Shown: positions 35,930 to 46,089, counted from the first letter of the stretch. The stretch is DNA of 64,000 nt from a bacterium (GCA_029561455.1 JAKQIY010000065.1:1-64000); one strand, 5' to 3'. The notes: generated from the sequence alone by a model not told the origin. Program-made: numbers and translations.

Positions 35930-37435
35930 TTAATACGTACCCTGGGTCTGTAACACCACATCGATGCGCCGGTTTTTAGTGCGGCCCTCTTCGGTGTCAT
36001 TGCTGGCAATTGGTTTTTCCGAGCCGTAGCCGATGCTCTGGATTTGCGACTCCGGCAAACCCATATTCGCCTGCAAATACGACTTGACCGCGTTAGCGCG
36101 CGCATTCGATAAACTCATATTGGCGGAAGAATTGCCTTTGGAATCGGTATGCCCCTCGATAATGACCGGCGAATTGGGGAATTCCCGTATGGCCCGCTGC
36201 ACTTTGGTGAGGATGCTGAAATACTGCGCTTCAATAATACTTCTTCCCGAAGCAAAATTCAGCCCCGCCAGACGAATGACCAGGTTCTCGCCTTCCCGGA
36301 GCACGATAGCTTCATCCACAGAAAACAGGCTTTCAACACGTTTGATCTTTTCTTCTTGAATACGTTTTTCTTCCAGCTTTTCTTTCAATCCGGCTTCCTG
36401 TTGTTTGGTGGCATCCAGTTCACTGGCCAGGGTGCGGTTTTCTGCGCGCTGCTTTTTCAATTCTTCATTGGTTTGTTCCAGGTTACGGGCCAGGCCGTTT
36501 TTATCATCCAGGGTTGCCGTTACGGCATATTTAAGGGATTGAATGGCGTTATCCAGTCCCTTGTCGAATTTCAGTTCCACATTCAGTAATGAAGCCACGC
36601 CGGCCAGTTCCTTTTCAGAATTCAGGAACAGGTTTTCCCAATTTGCGTCTTCCTTGCGGGTATCCTGGACGAGTTGCGATAAATAGATAGCGTGCTGCGC
36701 TTCATATTCGGCTTGCTCGGCTTTTTCCCGCGCAGTAGCCTGCGCATTACGATTGGTATTCAGGATCTTTTCCGATTCCTGGATTAATATTTGTGCTTTA
36801 CCATAGGTTTGCGGAGCAAACTTGTCCGCTTTGGTCTCTTTAGCTTTTAATAATAATTCATGCACACTGCCGATAATTGTGCCCTTGATGGCGATCAACT
36901 CCGCTTCACGGTATTTATCCTCGCCATCCTTGCCCTTTTTCAACGCACCGTTAATATCATTGTCTTCAATTTTGGTCATTGCTTCATTGAAATATTGTTC
37001 GGCCTGGGTAAATTCACTCAGGGCATAATCCGGGGCGCCGGCCGCCAGAGCATCCTCGCGGGCTGTAATGATCTGCGGTAATTGCTTTTTAGCCTCTTTG
37101 GAATTTTTTATAGCCAGGGCAAGCAATTCTTCAGCTTTGCCCAGATTCTTACTGATCGTTTTCACATCCCGGCGCTTGTCGATATCCGTTTTGGCGTTTT
37201 CATAGTTCTTTAACGCTTCCCGAAAGACATTCGGGGATAATATATTAACCTGTAACGCCTGCGCATCGCTCATAACATGTTCAATATCAATGAGTTTTTG
37301 ATTTAACTGAACCAGAATACCCTGCTCATTCTGCATGGCAACAGCCTGATTACTGATGATAATCAGCAGACAGATCATCATCAAAAAATATAGTCCTGCA
37401 TTCCGGGCGATAAACTTTTCAGATCGGATTAGCAT
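35930..37435 (-). CDS. OmpA-family protein with helical DUF4398-like N-terminal region
   Basis: 501 residues. A signal or anchor segment (about 14-33) is followed by helical repeats (about 40-300) rich in Ala, Glu and Lys ('AREDALAAGAPDYALSEF'), as in DUF4398-type proteins. A coiled coil follows at about 315-370 ('QTNEELKKQRAENRTLASEL'). The OmpA C-terminal domain at about 375-495 has 'VIIEGHTDSKGN', 'LSNARANAVKSYL' and 'NRRIDVVL', so it probably binds peptidoglycan. It is the last gene of the HDOD - kinase - receiver operon, 25 bases after the receiver. Inference: an envelope element working with, or controlled by, the signalling genes. Confidence 0.85.
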   Translation of the reverse strand: MLIRSEKFIARNAGLYFLMMICLLIIISNQAVAMQNEQGILVQLNQKLIDIEHVMSDAQALQVNILSPNVFREALKNYENAKTDIDKRRDVKTISKNLGKAEELLALAIKNSKEAKKQLPQIITAREDALAAGAPDYALSEFTQAEQYFNEAMTKIEDNDINGALKKGKDGEDKYREAELIAIKGTIIGSVHELLLKAKETKADKFAPQTYGKAQILIQESEKILNTNRNAQATAREKAEQAEYEAQHAIYLSQLVQDTRKEDANWENLFLNSEKELAGVASLLNVELKFDKGLDNAIQSLKYAVTATLDDKNGLARNLEQTNEELKKQRAENRTLASELDATKQQEAGLKEKLEEKRIQEEKIKRVESLFSVDEAIVLREGENLVIRLAGLNFASGRSIIEAQYFSILTKVQRAIREFPNSPVIIEGHTDSKGNSSANMSLSNARANAVKSYLQANMGLPESQIQSIGYGSEKPIASNDTEEGRTKNRRIDVVLQTQGTY

Positions 37436-37460
37436 AACATACTCCTTGTAAGTTAAATTA

Positions 37461-37853
37461 TTAAGGAAAAGTAACCTTTGCCAGGGCTTCGCGTAAATTA
37501 TCCGGCGTTACCGGTTTGGTTAAATACCACTCACACCCTTCGCTGAATGACGTCATAATATCTTTAACATCGTTCTTTATGGTGATCATTAAAATTTTCA
37601 CCTGCTGTGAAAATTTTACTTTTTTATCCGTTTCCCATTTACGAATTCTGTGCACCACTTCCTGCCCGGTAAGATCAGGCATCTCGATATCCATGGTTAT
37701 AAGATTATAAGGCATGGCGTCGGCATGCGATTTTTGGAACATTTCCAGGGCCATTTCGCCATTGGGAACGGCATCACAATCCCCGTAAGCCGATAATAAG
37801 GACTTTAATTTGGTTCGACTTACATAATCATCGTCTACAACAAGGATTCTCAT
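37461..37853 (-). CDS. CheY-like response regulator (receiver domain only)
   Basis: 130 residues from the ATG at 37853, seven bases after GGAAGGAG; an in-frame TTG 21 bases earlier contains that site. All receiver marks are present: 'ILVVDDDY' with the acidic pair, the phosphorylated Asp in 'ITMDIEMPDLTG', Thr in 'ILMITI' and Lys in 'YLTKPV'. There is no output domain, so it must act on another protein. It lies 26 bases from the hybrid kinase gene, its likely phosphate donor. Confidence 0.93.
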   Translation of the reverse strand: MRILVVDDDYVSRTKLKSLLSAYGDCDAVPNGEMALEMFQKSHADAMPYNLITMDIEMPDLTGQEVVHRIRKWETDKKVKFSQQVKILMITIKNDVKDIMTSFSEGCEWYLTKPVTPDNLREALAKVTFP

Positions 37854-37879
37854 TTTTTTCTCCTTCCCGTTCAACTATA

Positions 37880-40180
37880 TTATAAGACTATTTTTTGCTT
37901 TAAAATATATTTTTTTAAATTATCAACTTCACTTTCAAACTCGGTCAGATAACTTCCGGCCTGGTCAAGTTGTCCCTGAATAGCGCAATTTTCCAGGCTT
38001 TCAGCGCAATAAGCCAACCTGACGGCGGTTAAATTTGCCGCACCGCCGCGGATGCGATGTGCTGTGGTACGGAGTTTTTCACTATCCTGGTTGTTTCTGG
38101 CTGTATATAATATCTTGATCTGTTCATCAAGGTTGTCCAGGAATTCTTTTAATACATTATCCAGCGCCGGTTTATTTCCACCAAATTCATATATTGCCCT
38201 TTTATAATCAAATGGCGCCATAGTTTTCCAGAGAATACTGTTGCGGCGATCCGGCGCTTTATTAATTTCCTTATTTTGATTCTTACCTGTTATCCAGTTA
38301 TCAATAAATGGTAAAAAAGAATCCCTGCGTACTGGTTTTATCAATATATCATTCATTCCGGCTTGAACACAATTCTGCCGCGAAGTACTATCGGCATGGG
38401 CGGTAATGGCTATGATCGGTTTGTTTTTGCACAGGGAATTCCCTGAACGTATTGCCCGCGCCGCCTGGTAGCCATCCATTTCCGGCATTTGTACATCCAG
38501 CAATATTAAATCATATTCTTTATCATTGCATGCCGCTACGGCCATGGCGCCATTCTGTACAGAATCGACGCTGTAACCGGTAGTGGTCAAATGCTGTAAC
38601 ACGACCTGTAGATTGGGTAAATAATCCTCGGCAACCAGGATTTTTCCGGTTTTTAGTTTCTTATCATGCAAAGCGGCTTGGTTTGCATCACCGGCTTGCT
38701 GTTCAACACTCTTTTCCGGTGCAAATTTAAAAGGTGTTGTAAACCAGAACCGGCTGCCTTTGCCCGGTTCACTTTCCAGGCCGCAAGTTCCACCCATTAA
38801 TTCCACCAGTTGCCTGGCAATAGTTGTTCCCAGGCCGGTGCCGCCATATTTTCGGGTGATGCTGCCATCGGCCTGTGTAAAGCTGTTAAAAATTTCCTGA
38901 TGTTTTTCTTTGGGAATGCCGATGCCGGTATCAATAATAGAAAACAACAGGGTCATATCGGCATAATTCTGCCGGTTTTCCGTGCTTTCAACCCGAATGT
39001 GGATCGACCCTTGTTCTGTAAATTTAACCGCATTACCGCTCAGGTTCATCAAAACCTGCAATAAACGTAATTCATCTCCCTGCAAATAACGCGGGGTATC
39101 TTGCGGAATATCTATAATAAAAGCAATACCTTTATCACGGGCTAGCGAGCCAAGACTGCCCGACAAGCGCTCCAGCAGTGCATACAAATCAAAAGGCCGG
39201 TTTTCGATCAGCATTTTCCCGGCTTCGATTTTTGCATGATCCAATAGATCACCAATCAGCATTAATAGTAAATCCGCCTGCTGCAAAACCAATCCGGCAT
39301 TTTGATGAATTTCCGGCAGGGAGCCGGAAAGTTGAATCGACTCGGCAAAACCGATAATACAATTCAAGGGGGTACGAATTTCATGGGAAACATTAAAAAC
39401 CAATTGTGATTTTAAGCGACTGGCGTCTTCGGCCAGTTTTTTGGCATAATACAATTTTTCTTCCGCCAGGGAACGTTCCAGGTAGGCGGCGATGATTTCA
39501 CTTGAGGTTTCCAGCATACGAATATCCGCTTCATTCCAATGCCGTTTTTCATGAATATCATCGAAACCGATAACACCATACCACTTTTCATTAATAAATA
39601 TGGGAATAACCACAATAGAAACAATTGATTGACTGTTTAAAATCTGCCGTCCCGGTTCAGTAAAATCATCAATAATGCCAATGACCGGTTTTCGCTGGCT
39701 GAGGATCTCGGCATAGTTGTTTAAACCCTGGCTATAACAAATATTCTTAAAATCATACCCCATGCTACGCAGACAATTTATCCCTTTTGCGCACACTTCG
39801 TGAGTTTTGCGGGCGTATAAAACATTATCCGGATCGGTAAAATTTTCAAATATGTAAACTCGGCTGGCCTGGGAAGCCTGTAATAAAAAGGGCAAAGCAT
39901 TATCGATGGCTTTATCTTTTGTTATCAATAATGCCTGAGAAAAATTTGCTATACCGGTTTCATAGCGTAATCGAATGGCGAGTTCTTCGCGGGCTTGTTT
40001 TCTTTCCTTAATCTCGGCCTGCAACTGCTCATTGGTCTGCAAAAGTTTTGAATAAATTTCAAAATAATTACGTCGTGAAATTTCATATTCTTCCGTAGTC
40101 AACCGTAAATCGTTGACGAGATGCTTGATCTCGGTTTCATATTCCAGTAAAATTTCAGGTTTTATATCTGCTACAGGCAT
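37880..40180 (-). CDS. Hybrid sensor histidine kinase (GAF - HisKA - HATPase - REC - Hpt)
   Basis: 766 residues, no membrane segments, so cytoplasmic. In order: N-terminal coiled coil (about 15-75), GAF-like sensor domain (about 80-245), HisKA with the phosphorylated His266 in 'VFNVSHEIRTPLN', HATPase (about 370-490; 'NLSGNAVKFTEQG', 'DTGIGIPKE', 'YGGTGLGTTIA'), receiver domain with Asp562 in 'LILLDVQMPEMDG' (about 512-630), and Hpt domain with His708 in 'TAHRIRGGAANL' (about 665-755). This is a complete phosphorelay in one chain. It overlaps the HDOD gene by one base (TAATG) and precedes the stand-alone receiver. The ligand of the GAF domain is not known. Confidence 0.95.
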   Translation of the reverse strand: MPVADIKPEILLEYETEIKHLVNDLRLTTEEYEISRRNYFEIYSKLLQTNEQLQAEIKERKQAREELAIRLRYETGIANFSQALLITKDKAIDNALPFLLQASQASRVYIFENFTDPDNVLYARKTHEVCAKGINCLRSMGYDFKNICYSQGLNNYAEILSQRKPVIGIIDDFTEPGRQILNSQSIVSIVVIPIFINEKWYGVIGFDDIHEKRHWNEADIRMLETSSEIIAAYLERSLAEEKLYYAKKLAEDASRLKSQLVFNVSHEIRTPLNCIIGFAESIQLSGSLPEIHQNAGLVLQQADLLLMLIGDLLDHAKIEAGKMLIENRPFDLYALLERLSGSLGSLARDKGIAFIIDIPQDTPRYLQGDELRLLQVLMNLSGNAVKFTEQGSIHIRVESTENRQNYADMTLLFSIIDTGIGIPKEKHQEIFNSFTQADGSITRKYGGTGLGTTIARQLVELMGGTCGLESEPGKGSRFWFTTPFKFAPEKSVEQQAGDANQAALHDKKLKTGKILVAEDYLPNLQVVLQHLTTTGYSVDSVQNGAMAVAACNDKEYDLILLDVQMPEMDGYQAARAIRSGNSLCKNKPIIAITAHADSTSRQNCVQAGMNDILIKPVRRDSFLPFIDNWITGKNQNKEINKAPDRRNSILWKTMAPFDYKRAIYEFGGNKPALDNVLKEFLDNLDEQIKILYTARNNQDSEKLRTTAHRIRGGAANLTAVRLAYCAESLENCAIQGQLDQAGSYLTEFESEVDNLKKYILKQKIVL

Positions 40181-41061
40181 TAAAAAATTCCCATCTCTTC
40201 CATTTTCCGGATTTCATTTTGCATGTTTTTGGCGATCAATCCAAGCGCTATCGGATTCAGATTTAATTTTTTCATACAACTTTTATACAACTCGTCATCT
40301 GGAAAAGGTTCATCACCGTAACCAATCTTTTGCGACTGACAGAAATAATTTGCTACATATAAAGTACAGGATATTTTACTGAATTTTTCCACCACTCGAT
40401 CCGGTTTATGGTGAAAGCCAATAGCCATAACATACTCTTCCGGCAACCCCCAATTATCAGTTATTCGCAAACCAACATCCTGGTGAGTAAAGCCCCACAC
40501 CTCATTCTCTGCCTGCATTAAATTGATCGAGTTATCGTTCGCCAGTTTAATAACACGTTTAAAATCCTGTTGCAAAAACTGGTCTATGGCAATAATGCCA
40601 ATATCATGCAGCAGACCGGCCACATACGCATTTTCACCACGTTCGCCATATTCCCGGCGATAAATCATTTTTCCCATCAGCGCAACAGCAAAACAATGCC
40701 GCCACAGCATGGGTCGTGAATAACCATCGTACACGTCATTTCTTTTAAAAATCTCACACACTTTTTGACTGAGCACCAGTTCTTTCAAGGCATTAAATCC
40801 AAGCCAGATGACCGCCTGATCGATTTCGCTGATTTTATTTTGTGGTGAATAATAAGCGGAATTTGCCACTTTTAAGACCCGCGCGGTTAGCGGCGGATCC
40901 ACCTGGATAATTTCTTCAATATCGCCAACTGTTGAATCGGGATCATTTATTATACGAATTATACTGGTGACCACACTTTTTATTGTGGATATGTCTGAAC
41001 CGTTTACTTTATGTAAAAGATTTTCCAGCTTATCTTCTTGTTCTTTTTCCATCATTGACAT
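40180..41061 (-). CDS. HDOD domain signalling protein
   Basis: 293 residues. The HDOD fold runs from about 15 to 215 ('SIIRIINDPDSTVGDIEEII', 'LTARVLKVANSAYY', 'IDQAVIWLGFNALKELVLSQ') and keeps the HD pair in 'AGLLHDIGII'. HDOD proteins are related to HD phosphodiesterases but usually lack catalysis; they take part in signalling tied to nucleotides and two-component systems. First gene of the operon, with a sigma-70 promoter at 41083-41110. The start at 41061 and two nearby ATGs are all possible. Confidence 0.92.
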   Translation of the reverse strand: MSMMEKEQEDKLENLLHKVNGSDISTIKSVVTSIIRIINDPDSTVGDIEEIIQVDPPLTARVLKVANSAYYSPQNKISEIDQAVIWLGFNALKELVLSQKVCEIFKRNDVYDGYSRPMLWRHCFAVALMGKMIYRREYGERGENAYVAGLLHDIGIIAIDQFLQQDFKRVIKLANDNSINLMQAENEVWGFTHQDVGLRITDNWGLPEEYVMAIGFHHKPDRVVEKFSKISCTLYVANYFCQSQKIGYGDEPFPDDELYKSCMKKLNLNPIALGLIAKNMQNEIRKMEEMGIF

Positions 41062-41082
41062 CCATCATAAAGTTTTTCGAAT

Positions 41083-41110
41083 AATATAGCAATTTTTACT
41101 ATTATGTCAA
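41083..41110 (-). promoter_or_regulatory. Sigma-70-type promoter of the HDOD operon
   Basis: On the minus strand: a perfect TTGACA (41105-41110), 16-base spacer and TATATT (41083-41088), about 22 bases before the HDOD start. The short leader leaves little room for other control. Confidence 0.8.
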
Positions 41111-41688
41111 GCAGTTTTCAGGTTTCAAATACTATTTTTTTTATTTATAAAAATTATAATGAAAATATCGATGAGTCCTTAATATAGTAATATTTTCTAT
41201 CATTCATACAACTACCTTATAAAGTTATTTAAATGACTGGTTCTACTTAAATTTAATAATATAACATCATAATATTTTAAAACATGCCTTACACTTAAAA
41301 AAACAGGTCTGCAATTTAGGATAATTTTTTACATAACCGGATTTTAATTACAAAACATTCTTGCATCTAATATATACTTACTGATGTTATGCATTATAAT
41401 ACAATATTCCTATGCAAAAGTAAGTAAAAAATTCCCATTTTTAAAAATTTGGCATACATATTGAAATAAATGAATCAAAAGAATGATTGAAAAGATGAAG
41501 GCAATATAAATAATCATTAATTATATTAAACTTAACAATAAAAAAATAATTTAAATTTCAATCATCAAAATAAAATCTTGAGGCGCACAAGACACAAAAA
41601 TGAAAGCGTGTTTCCAAAATGTCCCAATGAAATTAGTCAAGATAAATCCTTTTAAAGCCTACCGGTTTTACAAGGCAGGAGTAAAATT
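41111..41688. other. AT-rich intergenic region before the first lyase
   Basis: About 580 bases between divergent units (HDOD operon and lyase). Very AT-rich. It must carry the lyase promoter, but no single box stands out. No gene is seen. Confidence 0.5.
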
Positions 41689-44600
41689 ATGAATAAAACA
41701 AGAAAAAACAATATGAACAAGTTGGGTATATACAATAGAAAAAATGTATTTTCATTTCTAGTCATCTTTGTACTAATACTGCTTGGAAGCGAGTTTGGAT
41801 TTACCGAATCCCATCCAATCTGGAATCCTACTGGTGATGTAACTACCCTGCAAACCAGTGTTGCAGATTATGTTAATATGACCGACACGCAACTGCGCAG
41901 TCAGTTGACCACCGCCGGAGGTAAAGCCGAACCGCATAATATCGAAATGGTTGATATTACTTATAATTTTGCCCTGTTATATCATTTAACAGGTAACAGC
42001 AGTTATGCACACAAATCCGCCGTGTTACTGGATCGTTATGCCGAAGTATTTCCAAGCTGGCCGCTCGATTATAGCGACAGCCGCGGTCATTATATGTGGT
42101 GGGATAACTGGTTTCACCGCGATCTCGGCATGGTTGCCCGTTACCTGGCCCAGGCGTATGACCTGTTATACAACAGCGGCGCTTTTGAAGCGATTGCTGC
42201 CGGTACCAGAGATAAAGTGAAATCTTTTTTAATCAAAGTTGTTCAGGTGGATTTTGGTTACCAATTTTACTTTTTCAATGCTGCCGGCACCAGGCCGCTT
42301 GGCATTATGGTATTTGGACGCGTTTTGGATGATCCGGAACTCGTTCATCTCGGTTTCTGGTATTACAACCAGATGATCCACGAAATGTATACCTATGAAG
42401 GCTTTTTTTATGAAGGTAATTATGAATATATGGCCAGTCATGTAGGGACATTAAGTTCGCCGGATTATAAATTCTTCTTTGAAGGCTATTCCGATCCGCC
42501 AGGTTATGTTCACACTCCTTTTGACAGCCGTTACGACCCCACTCGCATTGATAATCTCAATTTTGACGCCCTGTTCAAACCCAAATTGGACAGGATGCTT
42601 ACAATGTTGTGGGATACCACTTTTCCCGATCTCATCTGGCCGGTTTTAAATGAAACCTTTTCTTACCCCATCGGGTATAGCAGCCGGGGCTACCATTATC
42701 TCAAATCCCCCCTGCAAAACACTACTTTGATGGGCGGCATTGGTCACGCCGCTTTAACCTATGGCACAGGTCGCCAACAAACCCAGGTCCGGTTCGATTT
42801 CAGTCCTTCCATTGGCCATCAACATGCCGATGCGTTGCATCTGCTCTATTATTGTAAAGATGAAGAAGTCGTCGGCGGCACCGGTTACAGCCACATGGAT
42901 CGCGACTGGAATTTTACTACCTTGAACCAAAACCTGGTTGTTGTTAATGGTGTAGATCAAAAATACGATTATTGGACAAATTATACTTATTCCCCATACA
43001 TACCGGGTCAGGGCAGGATCAGCGGCCGGCCGGTTACTCAGCCGATGGAGGATACCAACCTTCACAATAATATTTTGATCTTTGAACCAGCCTATCAGGA
43101 TTTTGATAAAGTTCAGGTCGTTGAAGTGGATGCCAAAGATGCATATAGTCAGTTGAATGTTTCCCGCTACCAGCGCATGCTGGCCCTGACCAATATTGTC
43201 GATAATGATATGTATCTGGTCGATTTCTTCAGGGTCAAAGGTGGCACACAATATGATTGGACTATACATGGCGGTCATGTTACCCTTTGGGAACCGGTGC
43301 ATCCCCCATATTCTGCCAATACCAATTTGGCTATGAGCAGCACCTCCGGTACTTTTGGAAAAATGAATTTTACCCAACGAGCAACTACCGGCAATAACTG
43401 GTATGGCGAATTCAATTATAACGGTGTTATTAACCGGTTTATCATGTGCGGTAAAGCCAATACCACAGTTTATAGAGGCACAGGTCCGCAATCGGTCAAG
43501 GATGCCACAACCCCGCATGATTATTTTGTTGCCAGACGAACGGCGTCGACCAGTACTGATGAAAATTTCCTGGTTGTACACGAAACTTACACCTCTGCTC
43601 CCCATATTCAGTCCATTGAACAACTGACTTTTACTGGCGATGTAGGTACCGCCATTGGCGTTAAAATAACTCTTGATAACGGCATTGTTGATTATGTTAT
43701 CCACACCCTGGATGATGGGCCATCTTATCCGGCGCGTCAGGTTAGCGGCGTTGATAACCTCGTTATCAAAGGCAGGTTTGGTCATATCAGGGTTACCAAT
43801 AACGTAGTGACCTGGATGAAGCTGGTGCAAGGCGCATCGCTCAGCTACGGTACACGGATGATTCAATCAACTAAAGGCGATTATGCCTATAGAGGTTCTG
43901 TTACCGATGTTAACCGTAAAGAAGGCGGAGACAGTGAAAACAGCTTTGTCGTCAACACCTCTCTTCCCAGCAATGGCGATTTGGTCGGCCAGACCCTGAT
44001 CGTTACCTGGGGTAACGGCTGGAAGTGGGGGTACAAAATTAAAAATGTAATCGGCAACCGTGTTATTACCGAAGAAGATCCCGGTTTTAATTTAAATGGC
44101 AGTACTGTAGATATGAAATACTTCCCTACCGGTCAATATGCCGGACCGGTAACATTCATCATTCCTGGAACTGCTGTAATGGATGAGAACGGGTTGATCA
44201 ACAGCGTTGAAGGCGAACAGGTGTCGGGCGATGTCACCCCGCCCACGGTGTTAAGTTCCGTTCCGTTAAATAATGCTCAGGATATTGACGGCAAAGCGCC
44301 GATTGTGATCACTTTTTCTGAGGCTATGAATACCGGTAGCGTACAATCAGCATTTTCTATAACTCCGGCAGCCAATATGGGCTTTAACTGGAGTGGCAAT
44401 ATACTCACACTTACTCCGCTCACCTCCCTGGCGGCAACCCAGCAATATGTGCTTAAAATAAGCGGCGCGGCTACCGATATTGCCGGAAATTTCCTCGATG
44501 GCGATAACGACGGCACTGCAGCCGATGATTTCATTTTAAATTTTAAAACCAAAACCCCGCCGGCTCCGGTTTACCTCTTTGTTGAAGCTGAAACCGGTAC

Positions 44601-45591
44601 GCTAACAGCGCCGATGGTACTTGGCTCCGATCCACTGGCTTTTGGATATTCCTTTGTGCAAATACCGAACGGCGCCGGTAATACAGGCAATGGCGCTGCA
44701 GAAATTCCATTCTCCGTTCCGGCCAATGATACCTATATCATTTGGGGTAGAATTATAGCGCCAACCGGCAGCGATGATTCATATTTTGTGCTTTTAGATA
44801 ATGATCGCGAAAGGATCTGGGATTGCCTGTACGATAACAGCTGGTCGCCAAACTGGAAATGGGATATGATTTCCGAACGCGGCACAGGTACTTTTGATAA
44901 TCCGCAGTACGATCCCGGTTTGTTTACACTCACAGCCGGTACCCATGTTCTCAAACTGAAACAACGTGAAGACGGGGTTATGCTGGATAGAATTCTTGTC
45001 ACCAATGACCTCAGCTTTAACCCTGAAACTGTTACCGGACTGGTGCAATATAACTTACCGGCAGGGTATGGAACGGTAGCCCTGCCCGTTAAAAATGATA
45101 AAATTACCAAAGCCAGCGAACTGGCGGCTGCTATTGAAGCCCAACTGGGCGCTAATACGGTTAACGGTATATCCTACTGGAATCAGGCTACGCAAAAATT
45201 TGTCAGTTTTGCCCCGCATTTGCCGGCCTTTTTGCAAGGACCCAATTTTACTATACCGATTGGCCTACCGATCCTGACCAATACCACAACCAGCGGCAAC
45301 TGGACTTTGATCGGTACAATAGATGAAATAAATTACAGTTTAGGCCAAGGCTATAATACTATAGCCCTGGAGTTAACGCAAAGCGCTATAACCAAAGCTA
45401 GTGAACTGGCCACGGCAATTGAAGCGCAAATAGGCGCCAATGCAGTTAACGGTCTCTCTTATTGGAATACGGCAACGCAAAAATGGGTCAGTTATGCTCC
45501 GCATTTGCCGGTTTTCCTGCGTGGCACGGATTTCCAGACCTATCCGGGTCACTATTATCTGGTTAATATGGTTACATCAGGAAATTTTTAA
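41689..45591 (+). CDS. Secreted heparinase II/III-type polysaccharide lyase with Ig-like, CBM-like and C-terminal repeat domains
   Basis: 1300 residues. AGGAG lies seven bases before the ATG. A signal peptide runs to about residue 40. The (alpha/alpha) toroid part has 'IWNPTGDV', 'FALLYHLTG', 'WPLDYSD-RGHYMWW' and 'GYSSRGYHYL'. The beta-sandwich part has the conserved His cluster 'GHQHADALHL' (His377, His379). A bacterial Ig-like Big_5 segment lies at about 850-960 ('PTVLSSVPLNNAQDI', 'VITFSEAMN'), a CBM-like jelly-roll at about 965-1105 ('VEAETGTL', 'VMLDRILVTND'), and two repeats of about 90 residues at 1116-1300. Heparinase II/III-fold enzymes cleave acidic polysaccharides (heparin, alginate, oligo-alginate); the substrate is unknown. 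No T9SS tail. A paralogue lies at 47739. Confidence 0.88.
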   Translation: MNKTRKNNMNKLGIYNRKNVFSFLVIFVLILLGSEFGFTESHPIWNPTGDVTTLQTSVADYVNMTDTQLRSQLTTAGGKAEPHNIEMVDITYNFALLYHLTGNSSYAHKSAVLLDRYAEVFPSWPLDYSDSRGHYMWWDNWFHRDLGMVARYLAQAYDLLYNSGAFEAIAAGTRDKVKSFLIKVVQVDFGYQFYFFNAAGTRPLGIMVFGRVLDDPELVHLGFWYYNQMIHEMYTYEGFFYEGNYEYMASHVGTLSSPDYKFFFEGYSDPPGYVHTPFDSRYDPTRIDNLNFDALFKPKLDRMLTMLWDTTFPDLIWPVLNETFSYPIGYSSRGYHYLKSPLQNTTLMGGIGHAALTYGTGRQQTQVRFDFSPSIGHQHADALHLLYYCKDEEVVGGTGYSHMDRDWNFTTLNQNLVVVNGVDQKYDYWTNYTYSPYIPGQGRISGRPVTQPMEDTNLHNNILIFEPAYQDFDKVQVVEVDAKDAYSQLNVSRYQRMLALTNIVDNDMYLVDFFRVKGGTQYDWTIHGGHVTLWEPVHPPYSANTNLAMSSTSGTFGKMNFTQRATTGNNWYGEFNYNGVINRFIMCGKANTTVYRGTGPQSVKDATTPHDYFVARRTASTSTDENFLVVHETYTSAPHIQSIEQLTFTGDVGTAIGVKITLDNGIVDYVIHTLDDGPSYPARQVSGVDNLVIKGRFGHIRVTNNVVTWMKLVQGASLSYGTRMIQSTKGDYAYRGSVTDVNRKEGGDSENSFVVNTSLPSNGDLVGQTLIVTWGNGWKWGYKIKNVIGNRVITEEDPGFNLNGSTVDMKYFPTGQYAGPVTFIIPGTAVMDENGLINSVEGEQVSGDVTPPTVLSSVPLNNAQDIDGKAPIVITFSEAMNTGSVQSAFSITPAANMGFNWSGNILTLTPLTSLAATQQYVLKISGAATDIAGNFLDGDNDGTAADDFILNFKTKTPPAPVYLFVEAETGTLTAPMVLGSDPLAFGYSFVQIPNGAGNTGNGAAEIPFSVPANDTYIIWGRIIAPTGSDDSYFVLLDNDRERIWDCLYDNSWSPNWKWDMISERGTGTFDNPQYDPGLFTLTAGTHVLKLKQREDGVMLDRILVTNDLSFNPETVTGLVQYNLPAGYGTVALPVKNDKITKASELAAAIEAQLGANTVNGISYWNQATQKFVSFAPHLPAFLQGPNFTIPIGLPILTNTTTSGNWTLIGTIDEINYSLGQGYNTIALELTQSAITKASELATAIEAQIGANAVNGLSYWNTATQKWVSYAPHLPVFLRGTDFQTYPGHYYLVNMVTSGNF
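45034..45588 (+). repeat. Tandem ~90-residue protein repeat at the end of the lyase
   Basis: Coding repeats 45034-45297 and 45298-45588. Both contain 'ITKASELA-AIEAQ-GAN-VNG-SYWN-ATQK-VS-APHLP-FL'. The unit looks like a surface-attachment or sugar-binding domain; no family name is assigned. Confidence 0.85.
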
Positions 45592-45629
45592 TAAAACAAC
45601 ACACACACTAATTTCTTGAACCTCCCCGC

Positions 45630-45680
45630 CAGGGTCAGCCTTGAACAAGCATTACCGCTTTCAGGCTGACCCTGTCTTTT
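45630..45680 (+). terminator. Terminator of the first lyase gene
   Basis: A 12-base perfect stem (CAGGGTCAGCCT and its complement), loop of 21, tail TCTTTT, about 40 bases after the stop. Confidence 0.85.
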
Positions 45681-46060
45681 ACAAGACACACTTCCTTTTT
45701 GCCTGCTGTACAAACCAAGTTGATAATAAAAACCTTTTTTCTGCTACATCCTGATGATGAAAAATAAAAGATAACACATGACTGTGCCGGCAGAGTGATC
45801 GTATTCCCTCCAGGATTATCGTCAAGCCAATTTTCGGGTTAACAAACCAAAAACGAGAGATACAGCCAGTTCAACAAAGCGGCTTTCCAGCTTTTACAAA
45901 AACAGCAATAAACACAATTGACCTGTTACCTGAAAATATTCCATGCTTTTGCCAAATCATCATTTAATATCATCAGAAATTATCAAAAACAGGCTTCCTT
46001 TATTCCACTAGAAGAAAAACAATCCATCATGGCGTTTCCTACCAATCCCCCGGTTCTATA

Positions 46061-46089
46061 CTCTGTCCATAAAAATGGACAGAGCTTTT
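46061..46089 (+). terminator. Hairpin CTCTGTCCAT with tetraloop
   Basis: A 10-base perfect stem (46061-46070 with 46075-46084), AAAA loop, followed by CTTTTC. Terminator-like, but no gene ends close to it on this strand except the lyase, 470 bases earlier, which has its own terminator. Confidence 0.5.

Noticed and set aside
35770-35979. 69-codon plus-strand frame
   Set aside because: No ribosome binding site and it runs through the hairpin at 35880 into the OmpA-type gene.
42754-43866. 370-codon open frame antisense to the first lyase
   Set aside because: The plus-strand lyase has clear family motifs here; the antisense frame has no motif, signal peptide or start site.
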